In this document: piece by piece, positions 41,839 to 50,200 of the stretch
How positions within the stretch are numbered: position 1 is the first letter of the stretch
Layout of the letters: the number at the start of each line of letters is the position of its first letter
Assembly (NCBI RefSeq): GCF_050589645.1
Contig: NZ_JBNGOQ010000003.1
Location: forward strand, 620,001 to 684,000
DNA from: JBNGOQ01 sp050589645
GTDB taxonomy: Bacteria; Bacteroidota; Bacteroidia; Flavobacteriales; Flavobacteriaceae
DNA length: 64,000 nt
Reading direction: 5' to 3'
The notes under the pieces: model-generated
The model's input: only the letters and a program-made list of their open reading frames with translations
Database searches by the model: none
Told to the model about the DNA's origin: nothing
Translations under genes and position numbers: made by a program

Positions 41839-43782
41839 CTAATTGAATTTGTACCGCACAAAACCTTCCAAGGCCTCGTATTCTGCCATCCCGAGTTCGT
41901 TGTATTTCTTGGCGGTCTCCGTATTCCGTTGTTCGGCCCGTTGCCAGAACTCACGTTCGTCGTTTCCGGGGAACATGGCTGCGTCTTTTTGGGATTGGTG
42001 CTTGAAGATAGCATTTTTCTTCCTCGTCATATCTTTGGGTCCTATCGGCACCGCCATTTCCATATCGCAAATGTCCCATTCTTGCCAGGCCCCACGATAA
42101 AGCCAAACATAACAGTCCTTTACCCAGTCTGCACCTTCGTCTACCAATCTTTGAAGTGCCAGGTAGATGATTTGAAGACAGACCCTGTGGGTACCGTGGG
42201 GGTCGGAAAGGTCACCGGCCGCAAAAATCTGGTGTGGTTTTACCTGCTGCAATAAATCATAGGTGAGTTTGACATCTTCCTCGGAATGGGGTTTTTTCTT
42301 TACCGTACCTGTCTCATAAAAGGGAAGGTTCTGGAAATGGGCGTTCTTTTCTTCTACCCCGCAATAGCGACAAGCCGATAGGGCCTCTCCTTTTCGGATG
42401 AGTCCTTTGAATTTCTGAATTTCCGGGCTGTCTACTTCCCCCGGTTTTTTACCGCTCAAGAATTCACGTACGTTTCTAAACTGTTCCTGAAGTTCCTTGT
42501 TTTGTTCCTGGACGTCCGTGGCAAAATCCAGAAAACGGATTACTTCATCATCAAAGACGGCGATGTTTCCGGAGGTTTGATAGGCCACATGTACTTCATG
42601 CCCTTGGTCCACTAGGCGCAGCAGTGTACCGCCCATAGAGATAACATCGTCATCCGGATGGGGGCTAAAGATCAGGGAGCGTTTAGGGTAGGGATCCTTG
42701 CGCTCGGGCCGATTGCTATCGTCCGCATTGGGCTTTCCACCAGGCCAGCCCGTTATGGTGCGCTGAAGTTGGTTGAATACCTTTAGGTTAATGTGTTCGG
42801 CAGAGCCTATTTCGGCGATGAGATTCCCCATCCCGTATTCGCTATAATCCTCGTTGGTCAGTTTTAGGATGGCTTTGTCCAGTTTCTGGGACAGCCAAAT
42901 GGTGGCGCGTTTGATCAGCGCATCGTTCCACACGCATTCGCTCACCAGCCAAGGTGTATTTACACGGGTAAGGGAAGAGGCTGCTGCCTGGTCCAGTATA
43001 AAATCACAGTTCTCATGCTTTTGTAGGAAGGTGGCCGGCACCGATTCCCTGATTTCACCTTCAACAGCTTGGTTTATGATTCCCGATTTGCCCTCGCCCC
43101 AGGCCATAAGGATAATCCTTTTGGCGTCCATAATGGTGCCTACGCCCATGGTAATGGCTCGGGAAGGTACATTTTCAAGGCCAAAAAAGTCACTGGCCGC
43201 ATCCAATCGGGTCACTTGATCCAGACGTACCAGTCGTGTTTTACTGGTAATGGAAGAGCCGGGCTCGTTAAATCCGATATGACCGGTTCTACCGATACCC
43301 AGAACCTGAATATCGATTCCTCCCGCTTCCCGAATTTTCTCTTCGTATTGTTCACCGTATTCCCGGACGTTTTCCCTTTTCAAGGTTCCATCGGGAATGT
43401 GCACGTGCTTCCTTTCAATGTCCAAATGATCAAAGAGATGTTCGTTCATAAATCGGACGTAACTGTGAATGGAATCGGGTTCCATCGGAAAATATTCATC
43501 CAGATTAAAGGTGACTACGTTTTTGAAACTCAGTCCTTCTTCTTGATGGAACTTTACCAGATAGTCGTAAACTTTGGTAGGGGTAGAGCCAGTGGCCAGT
43601 CCCAGCACAGCTTTTTTTCCTTGTTTTTGACGTTGTTTTATGAGCTCCTTAATTTCATTCGCCACGTAAAAAGATGCTTCCACGGAGCTCTCGTGAATGC
43701 TCGTTGCTATTTTTTCGAACTTTCTGGATTCTTCGTCGGCGGGAAAACCTAGTTTTTTTGATTCTGCCAGTACAGCCACCAT
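41839..43782 (-). CDS. nagB: Glucosamine-6-phosphate deaminase fused to a PIG-L-type deacetylase
   Basis: From the ATG at 43782 the protein has 647 residues; upstream residues in the frame cross the promoter region. The NagB domain (about 20-290) has LATGSTPTKVYDYL, FNLDEYFPM with D95, and GIGRTGHIGFNEPGSS with H168 and E173. Where E. coli NagB has D141, this protein has T166. The C-terminal PIG-L domain (about 365-640) has the zinc-binding SPHPDDDVISMGG (375-379 HPDDD) and HGTH at 529-532. NagB converts glucosamine-6-phosphate to fructose-6-phosphate and ammonia; PIG-L enzymes deacetylate N-acetylglucosaminyl groups. The fusion is known in Bacteroidota; joint action on GlcNAc-6-phosphate is inference. 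Confidence 0.92.
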   Translation of the reverse strand: MVAVLAESKKLGFPADEESRKFEKIATSIHESSVEASFYVANEIKELIKQRQKQGKKAVLGLATGSTPTKVYDYLVKFHQEEGLSFKNVVTFNLDEYFPMEPDSIHSYVRFMNEHLFDHLDIERKHVHIPDGTLKRENVREYGEQYEEKIREAGGIDIQVLGIGRTGHIGFNEPGSSITSKTRLVRLDQVTRLDAASDFFGLENVPSRAITMGVGTIMDAKRIILMAWGEGKSGIINQAVEGEIRESVPATFLQKHENCDFILDQAAASSLTRVNTPWLVSECVWNDALIKRATIWLSQKLDKAILKLTNEDYSEYGMGNLIAEIGSAEHINLKVFNQLQRTITGWPGGKPNADDSNRPERKDPYPKRSLIFSPHPDDDVISMGGTLLRLVDQGHEVHVAYQTSGNIAVFDDEVIRFLDFATDVQEQNKELQEQFRNVREFLSGKKPGEVDSPEIQKFKGLIRKGEALSACRYCGVEEKNAHFQNLPFYETGTVKKKPHSEEDVKLTYDLLQQVKPHQIFAAGDLSDPHGTHRVCLQIIYLALQRLVDEGADWVKDCYVWLYRGAWQEWDICDMEMAVPIGPKDMTRKKNAIFKHQSQKDAAMFPGNDEREFWQRAEQRNTETAKKYNELGMAEYEALEGFVRYKFN

Positions 43783-43861
43783 AAGATTTTTTTTAACTGT
43801 TAGTGATTCTTTGAAGGGCAAAGGTACACAAAAAATCATAGATTTGCCGTTTTTTGCAATA

Positions 43862-43916
43862 TTTTTTGCTGTTTTTTACATTTATTAACTATTTGATAAC
43901 ATAAAACAGCAAAAAA
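43862..43916. promoter_or_regulatory. Perfect 14-bp inverted repeat, candidate operator of the DeoR-type regulator
   Basis: TTTTTTGCTGTTTT (43862-43875) is repeated exactly in reverse complement as AAAACAGCAAAAAA (43903-43916), with a 27-bp spacer. A further TTTTTTGC half-site lies 12 bp before the left arm (43850-43857). The element fills the divergent gap between the nagB fusion and the regulator gene, just upstream of the candidate -7 box at 43938. The two arms are about four helical turns apart, allowing a looped or tetrameric repressor. Confidence 0.65.
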
Positions 43917-43937
43917 ATGCAATACAATAAATTTTAT

Positions 43938-43945
43938 TATCTTTG
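43938..43945 (+). promoter_or_regulatory. Candidate -7 box for the DeoR-type regulator / murQ operon
   Basis: TATCTTTG fits TAnnTTTG exactly, 31 bp before the ATG at 43977. No clear TTG lies at the usual -33 distance; the region overlaps the inverted-repeat operator. Confidence 0.55.
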
Positions 43946-43976
43946 CTTTGTAGAACGATATCGATAGGAAAAATCC

Positions 43977-44726
43977 ATGCTAAAAGAAGAGCGATACCAG
44001 GTAATTTTAAATGAGGTAGAACTGCACAATAGAGTGCTTTTGACCGATATTGCAGAGATTCTGGATGTGTCCATAGATACCGTACGGCGTGATGTAAAGG
44101 AGCTAGATTCCGAAAACAAACTCCGCAAGGTCCATGGGGGTGCCATATCGCTCGGTTTTACCAATTATAGCCCCAGAAACAACAACATATATGCACTACC
44201 TCAAAAGACCAAAATCGCTGAAAAGGCCCTGACGCTTATAAAAAATGAAAGTGTACTTTTGATCGATGGTGGCACCACCTGTTTGGAATTGGCCAGACTA
44301 ATACCCCACGAATTGCACCTTACCTGTTTTACGCTGAGTTTGCCGGTGGCCCTTGAATTGCTCACCAAACCCAATTTGGAGGTTATTTTTATTGGGGGGC
44401 AACTATCCAAGGACGCCCAGATCGCTATCGGGGCCAATGCCATACACAATCTATCTGGAATAAAGGCCGATTATGGTTTTATCGGTACGGGCTACGTGGA
44501 TCCTATTTATGGGTTAACGGAATTTGATTGGGACATCGTCCAAGTGAAGAAGGCCGTGGTGCAGGCCTCAAAAAAAACGATACTCTTGTCGATATCCGAA
44601 AAATTAAATTCCCAACATCGGTATAAAACCTGTGATTTAAATGCGGTTAACACGATGATTACCGAGCTAGACCCGGATGATGCTAAATTGCAAACCTTCA
44701 AAAATCAAGATATTCACCTTTTGTAA
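43977..44726 (+). CDS. DeoR/GlpR-family transcriptional regulator of the amino-sugar locus
   Basis: A 249-residue protein. The N-terminal winged helix (about 1-60) has the recognition motif RVLLTDIAEILDVSIDTVRRDVKEL, which is the DeoR signature. The C-terminal sugar-phosphate sensing domain (about 75-235) begins KALTLIKNESVLLIDGGTTCLELA and contains GANAIHNLSGIKADYGFIGTG. DeoR-type proteins repress sugar genes until a sugar phosphate binds. The effector here is likely an amino-sugar phosphate from the locus. It is divergent from the nagB fusion across a 194-bp gap and 2 bp upstream of murQ. Confidence 0.9.
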   Translation: MLKEERYQVILNEVELHNRVLLTDIAEILDVSIDTVRRDVKELDSENKLRKVHGGAISLGFTNYSPRNNNIYALPQKTKIAEKALTLIKNESVLLIDGGTTCLELARLIPHELHLTCFTLSLPVALELLTKPNLEVIFIGGQLSKDAQIAIGANAIHNLSGIKADYGFIGTGYVDPIYGLTEFDWDIVQVKKAVVQASKKTILLSISEKLNSQHRYKTCDLNAVNTMITELDPDDAKLQTFKNQDIHLL

Positions 44727-44728
44727 CT

Positions 44729-45544
44729 ATGGCCGACTTCGAAAAAATTACCGAGACCCCTTCAAATTATGACGATTTGGAGCAGATGGATACATTGTCC
44801 ATTCTGGAAAATATGAATAGGGAAGATAAAAAGGTCGCAGATGCCGTTGCCCTTACCATCCCCGAGATTTCAGCTCTGGTAGATGCTTTGGAGGAACGTT
44901 TTGAAAAAGGGGGGCGACTTTTTTACATCGGCGCTGGAACAAGTGGAAGGTTGGGCATATTGGACGCCTCCGAAATACCACCTACCTACGGCATGCCACA
45001 TGACCGGGTAATCGGCCTGATCGCAGGGGGCGATTCCGCCATCAGAAAGGCGGTGGAGTTTGCCGAGGATGACACCCAACAGGCTTGGAAAGATTTGATG
45101 AACTTCAACATCACGGTCCATGATACGGTAGTGGGCATTGCCGCTTCCGGTACCACACCCTACGTTATTGGCGGAGTAAAGGATGCCAAAGCCCAAGGTA
45201 TATTGACCGCTTGCATAACCAACAACCCAAATTCGCCCTTGTCCCGGGCGGTTGACCTTGCGATAGAAATCAACGTTGGCCCCGAGTTTGTTACCGGAAG
45301 TACCCGGATGAAAAGTGGTACCTCGCAAAAACTGGCATTGAATATGATCTCTACCGCCCTTATGATCCGGATCGGAAGGGTAAAGGGAAATAAAATGGTA
45401 AATATGCAATTGAGCAACAACAAGCTGGTGGATAGGGGAGCCCGATATTTGGTAGAAGCGCTGCATATCACCTATACAGAGGCCGAAGCGCTATTGGAAC
45501 AATACGGTTCGGTCAAAAAGGCCTTGGATGCAAAAAAAGGATAA
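44729..45544 (+). CDS. murQ: N-acetylmuramic acid 6-phosphate etherase
   Basis: The protein has 271 residues, slightly shorter than E. coli MurQ (~298). The SIS domain begins with GRLFYIGAGTSGRLGILDASEIPPTYG. GIAASGTTPYVIGGV and TGSTRMKSGTSQKLALNMIST are the sugar-phosphate binding and catalytic segments. It removes D-lactate from MurNAc-6-phosphate to give GlcNAc-6-phosphate. It is in an operon with the DeoR-type regulator (2-bp gap) and receives the AnmK product. Its 3' end is 1 bp from the convergent cytochrome c gene, with no terminator between. Confidence 0.94.
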   Translation: MADFEKITETPSNYDDLEQMDTLSILENMNREDKKVADAVALTIPEISALVDALEERFEKGGRLFYIGAGTSGRLGILDASEIPPTYGMPHDRVIGLIAGGDSAIRKAVEFAEDDTQQAWKDLMNFNITVHDTVVGIAASGTTPYVIGGVKDAKAQGILTACITNNPNSPLSRAVDLAIEINVGPEFVTGSTRMKSGTSQKLALNMISTALMIRIGRVKGNKMVNMQLSNNKLVDRGARYLVEALHITYTEAEALLEQYGSVKKALDAKKG

Positions 45545-45545
45545 A

Positions 45546-45950
45546 CTAGCGTTTTAGACAGTTCGAGACCTCTTCCGGGGTCACCATTTGATTACTTTTG
45601 TTTCCCCATGAATTCATGATGTAATTCATCACATCAGCGACCTCCTCATCGGAAAGTCCCATAGGTAACATGGTATTGTCATACCTGGTTCCGTTCACTA
45701 CAATCTCTCCCTGCTGTCCATATTTCACCCCAATGATGCTCTTTTTCCGATTGTTTATAAGATAATCGGAATTCGCCAAGGGGGGATAGGTGTTTTCCAC
45801 ACCCTCTCCCTTTTCCAAATGACAGCTGACACAAAAATCCAAGTAGATACCGCTTCCACGTTTCATGCTCTGCTTCAATGGTGTATCCTGAATGAGGTAA
45901 AGCGATAAAAGACCCGCTAGGGCAAGGTATGTGAAGAGGAATGCTCTCAT
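45546..45950 (-). CDS. Small exported c-type cytochrome
   Basis: A 134-residue protein with an N-terminal hydrophobic export/anchor segment (FLFTYLALAGLLSLYLI). A single CxxCH heme site lies in DFCVSCHLEKGEG. A methionine in MLPMGLSDEEVADVM is the likely axial ligand. It is a class I cytochrome c and likely accepts electrons from the sugar dehydrogenase encoded 6 bp upstream on the same strand, passing them into the respiratory chain. Its 3' end almost abuts that of murQ. Confidence 0.9.
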   Translation of the reverse strand: MRAFLFTYLALAGLLSLYLIQDTPLKQSMKRGSGIYLDFCVSCHLEKGEGVENTYPPLANSDYLINNRKKSIIGVKYGQQGEIVVNGTRYDNTMLPMGLSDEEVADVMNYIMNSWGNKSNQMVTPEEVSNCLKR

Positions 45951-45956
45951 GTGTTG

Positions 45957-47084
45957 TTACTTTTGGGAATCAGGATTCAACCTATAGATACCCTTGCCTT
46001 CAACGGCCACGTAAATGAGTCCGTCAGGACCCTGGCGTACATCACGCACTCGGCCTATACCGTCCATCAATTTCTCCCGATAGACCACCTTACCATCCTT
46101 TAGTTCCAGTCGCTCCAAATATTGAAAGACCAGGGAGCCCACCAAAAGGCTTCCCTTCCATCCGGGATACTTTTCTGTTGTCACAAAGGCCATTCCACTT
46201 GGTGCGATGGAAGGGATCCAATAGTGTATGGGCTGTTCCATACCGGGCATGTGGGTCTTGTCGGTAATTGCCGAACCGCTGTAGTTAATGCCATAGGTTA
46301 TTTTGGGCCAGCCATAGTTTTTTCCTTTTTGCACAATATTGATCTCATCACCCCCTCTAGGACCGTGTTCGTGGTCCCATATTTGTCCGGTCTCCGGATG
46401 CGTCAACAAACCCTGGGGATTTCTGTGGCCATAGCTGAAGATGGCGGTTTTGGCCCCGGCCTTGTTAACAAATGGATTGTCTGCAGGGATACGGCCGTCA
46501 TCGTGAAGTCTATAGATTTTTCCACCATCGCGGGTAATATCCTGTGGATTTACCTCTCGGTCGCCACGTTCCCCTATTGAAAAATAGAGATACCCTTCCC
46601 TGTCAAATGCAAAACGGGAACCAAAATGTTGTCCCCTCGTGGTATTGGGAACAGCTTTGTAGAGTACTTTTCGGTCTACCAAGCTGTTATTTACTATGCG
46701 GGCACGCATAATCGCGGTATTTCCGCCTTTTCCTCCACCTTCGGACGAGGCATAGGAAATATAGAGCCATCCATTGGTGGCATAATCCGGATGCAGGGCA
46801 ATATCCATGAGTCCGCCCTGACCTCGGAGATATACCTTGGGAACGCCTTTGATAGCTGTTTTTTTACCGTCCTTGACATGAATGATACGCCCCGCTTTTT
46901 CCGTAATCAGCATACTATTGTCCGAAAGGAAGGCCATGCCCCATGGAAGCTGTAGCTGATCGACGAACAGCTCAGCGGAAAAAACAGTGCTTTTAGGGGT
47001 ATGTACCTCGTTATCAGGCCCCTGGCCGCAAGCGGAATTAAGCAGTACAACGAAAAAAAAGAGGTGGGCAATACTTTTTTCCAT
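45957..47084 (-). CDS. PQQ-dependent (aldose) sugar dehydrogenase lipoprotein
   Basis: A 375-residue protein with a lipoprotein-like signal (FFVVLLNSACGQG). The six-bladed propeller of the GDH-type soluble sugar dehydrogenases follows: LPWGMAFLSDNSMLITEKAGR, GLMDIALHPDYATNGWLYISY, FSYGHRNPQGLLTHP, and WDHEHGPRGGDEIN. Histidine and arginine residues in these loops contact PQQ in characterised relatives. It oxidises aldoses in the periplasm or at the surface. A neighbouring cytochrome c gene lies 6 bp downstream. No PQQ biosynthesis genes are in the window, so the cofactor may come from elsewhere. Confidence 0.9.
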   Translation of the reverse strand: MEKSIAHLFFFVVLLNSACGQGPDNEVHTPKSTVFSAELFVDQLQLPWGMAFLSDNSMLITEKAGRIIHVKDGKKTAIKGVPKVYLRGQGGLMDIALHPDYATNGWLYISYASSEGGGKGGNTAIMRARIVNNSLVDRKVLYKAVPNTTRGQHFGSRFAFDREGYLYFSIGERGDREVNPQDITRDGGKIYRLHDDGRIPADNPFVNKAGAKTAIFSYGHRNPQGLLTHPETGQIWDHEHGPRGGDEINIVQKGKNYGWPKITYGINYSGSAITDKTHMPGMEQPIHYWIPSIAPSGMAFVTTEKYPGWKGSLLVGSLVFQYLERLELKDGKVVYREKLMDGIGRVRDVRQGPDGLIYVAVEGKGIYRLNPDSQK

Positions 47085-47218
47085 AACTTAACGTTAAAAT
47101 TTATAATATAATAAGGTAGCCTAAGGGCTTAAAGATAAAGAGAAATCTATAAGTTTAAACAATTACACCAAGAATAGCACTGATCCCAAATCAAGTATAT
47201 TCTATTAAGACTTAACCT

Positions 47219-50200
47219 ATGCTCTCAAAAAAACTAAGGCATCTTCTGTATGCCGCGCTGTTGATAACCCTATCTGCGATATGTACTTCGGCACTGGCGA
47301 ATACCAAGGTTTATGAGTTAATTGCCGGGATTACTTCCGTAATCGAGGAGAAGGTTTCCGAATATGATATTTCAACTACCGGGGAAGCATCAACAACTTT
47401 TGATGCCTTTTCCACAGTGGGTACCGCCAAGGGAAATACGGCCGCTGTAAATGCCGCTATGTTCATGACCATCATACAGGGGGCCGATGAAGAAGTGGTT
47501 TGTCCCAATGATGGTAGCACCGTAGCAAAATTCTTTCTATGTGGGGTAAGTGACGTACGTACCTTGAGCTTAAGTCAGAGCGGTAGCTCTTACCAATGGC
47601 AAAAATTGGACGCCTCCTGTGCGCCCTCCGTACTGGATGACTGTACCAATACAACCAATTCCTGCTATAATACCGTGGGTACTGGTGCCACATATGACCT
47701 AGACTCGGGAGGCGAGTTTAGGGTGCGGGTAGATTCCGGACAATATTTTTATTTTAAATCATCCTTAAACCCCTTGGACCCACAATTGATCCATGACGAT
47801 ATCCAGTGTGGTAACCCAGGTAGGGTAGAGATTACCAATGTCCCTGCAGGTTATGAGTATAGCTTGAACAATTCTGCGGGTCCCTATCAGGATGATCCCT
47901 ATTTTGATATTAGTACCCCAGGGACCTATATGGTGTGGGTACGACTCAAAAATGTATCGGCAAGTGCCTGTCTGTTTCCTTCCAATTCGGTGACTGTACT
48001 GAATCTGAATATGTCGGTAGTGGTTACGGCCAATGATATTTTATGTAGTGGGGAACTCGGAAGTATAGATGTGGTAGTTTCCGGTGTGCCAGGGTTTTAT
48101 ACCTATCGCTTAATTAAGGCGGGGGTCACCGTGGATACCTTTGGACCCGATGCGTCAGATACCTATTCCTTTGCCAGTGTGAGTCCTGGTACGTATAGTA
48201 TTCGTGTAGAGACCAATAACTGTACAGAACTTGTTACTTTGGACGATAATGGGGTACCCATAGAAATTGGCAACGGGATAAGTCCCCTTGCAGTTTCAGC
48301 GACTGCTTCCGACAGTTTTGGCTGTGGAGCTGCCTCTGTTGACGTCACCGTTGATACATCGGGGGGAACGGCACCCTATAGATATAGCCTGGATGGGGGC
48401 ACAACCTTTAGCGCCACCTATGACCCCACAGCGATTTTTACTGTAAATAGCTCCGGCACTTATCCCATTTTGGTGGAGGATGCCAATGGCTGTAGAAAGG
48501 ATGCCTCTATTGATGTGCTTGATATTCCACCGCCAATTTTCAACGTTATACCCGAGGATGCCAATTGTGGTGGGGCCAATGACGGGCGAATCACCGTGGA
48601 TGTCACCAGCGGCTTTGGATATAATCTGGAGTTCAGTGTGGATAACGGGGCCAATTTTCAGACGAGTAATGTATTTTCGGGTCTTGCTCCAGCGGCCTAT
48701 GATGTGGTGGTCAGATATCAACAGGGTACTTTTGTGTGTACCTCTGCACCAGTAAGCGTAGCAGTGGGGACACCCTCCACGATTACGGGAACGGCTACGC
48801 CCGATATTGTACCTTCCTGTACCAATGAGACCGGGGGTCAAATCTCCATTTCAGGGGTTTCCGGCGGTACGGGGCCATACGAATATAGCATTGGGGCGGG
48901 CTTTAGTGCCACCACCGTCTTTACCAATTTGGGCGTGGGGACCTACACCCCCCAGATCAGGGATGCCAATGGTTGTGTGGAAAGTCTTCCCGCCATCGTT
49001 TTCAACGCCCTGAACAAGCCCACAGATCTTGATTTCACGGTATCTAGCATTGATTGTATTACCAGTACGGCATCGGTTACCTTGGCCGTAACGGACGGGA
49101 CGGCTCCCTACACCTATGAAATCATTGCTCCGGCAGGAAGTGTGATCAACAATGGAGCCAATCCGGTATTTACGAGCTTAGGCTTAGGTACGTATACCTT
49201 TAGGGTTACCGATAGCGCAAACTGTAGCTATGATGAGAATTTTGCCATTACCGATATTAGTTCAATCGGTGCAACCGCACAGCAGACCCAAGTGGTACGT
49301 TGCGTTGGGGAAAGCAATGGAGAGGGACGCTTTTTGGTAGATGGATTCAATACCACCTACAGTTATAGTATTGATGGCGGACCTGTTTCAACCGGTCAAA
49401 CGGCCGGAATTATCCCATTGACAGGACTTGCCGCAGGCAGTTATGTCATTTCCGTGACCGATGAGGATACCAACTGTACGGATACCGCAACCCTGGTCAT
49501 CGAAGAACCCGCTGTGGCTTTTGCCATAGACAATTTGGATATAACAGCCATGAGCTGTCAAAATGGAAATATAGGTAGTGTTACCATCAATACCCTAGGT
49601 GGCTGGGGAGGTAACCGATATACTTTGATCCAACCCGACGCCTCCGTACGAGGGCCCAAAAATGGAAGAACATTTTCCAATCTATCCCAAGCAGGGCTTT
49701 ATCAAGTAAGCGTTACCGATGCCAATGGCTGTACCATAACGGATAGCTTTACCCTGACACCGTTGGATTCTCCGGTACTTACCATCGACGCTGCCACGGA
49801 TTATTGTTATGATAATGTTGATGCCGCTTCTATAGTGGTCAATGCCAGCTTGGGAACCGCACCCTATCAGTACCGCATTAATGGCGGCACCTTGGGGGGA
49901 AGTAACAGCTTTGGTGGACTCACCCCAGGCACCTATACCGTTGAGGTTGTGGATGCCAACGACTGTAGGGATGATGTAACCGTGATTATTGAACCGGAAG
50001 TAATTGCCAGTGCGGTAATCCTTACGGAACTCAATTGTGGGGGACCCGATGCCCGCATCCGGGTAAATATAAGCAACGGATATACGTCTGGGGGGAATTA
50101 TGATTATTATGAGGTAAGTATCAACGGAGGACCATATTCTTCCACAACGACCAACATTGCTGGAAACTTCTTTATTTATACGATTCCAAACGATGGTTCG

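Noticed and set aside
43069..43752. 227-residue plus-strand frame opposite the NagB domain
   Set aside because: Shadow of the fusion gene.
45544..45546. Terminator between murQ and cytochrome c genes
   Set aside because: Stops are 1 bp apart; no hairpin with a T-run is found at the junction.
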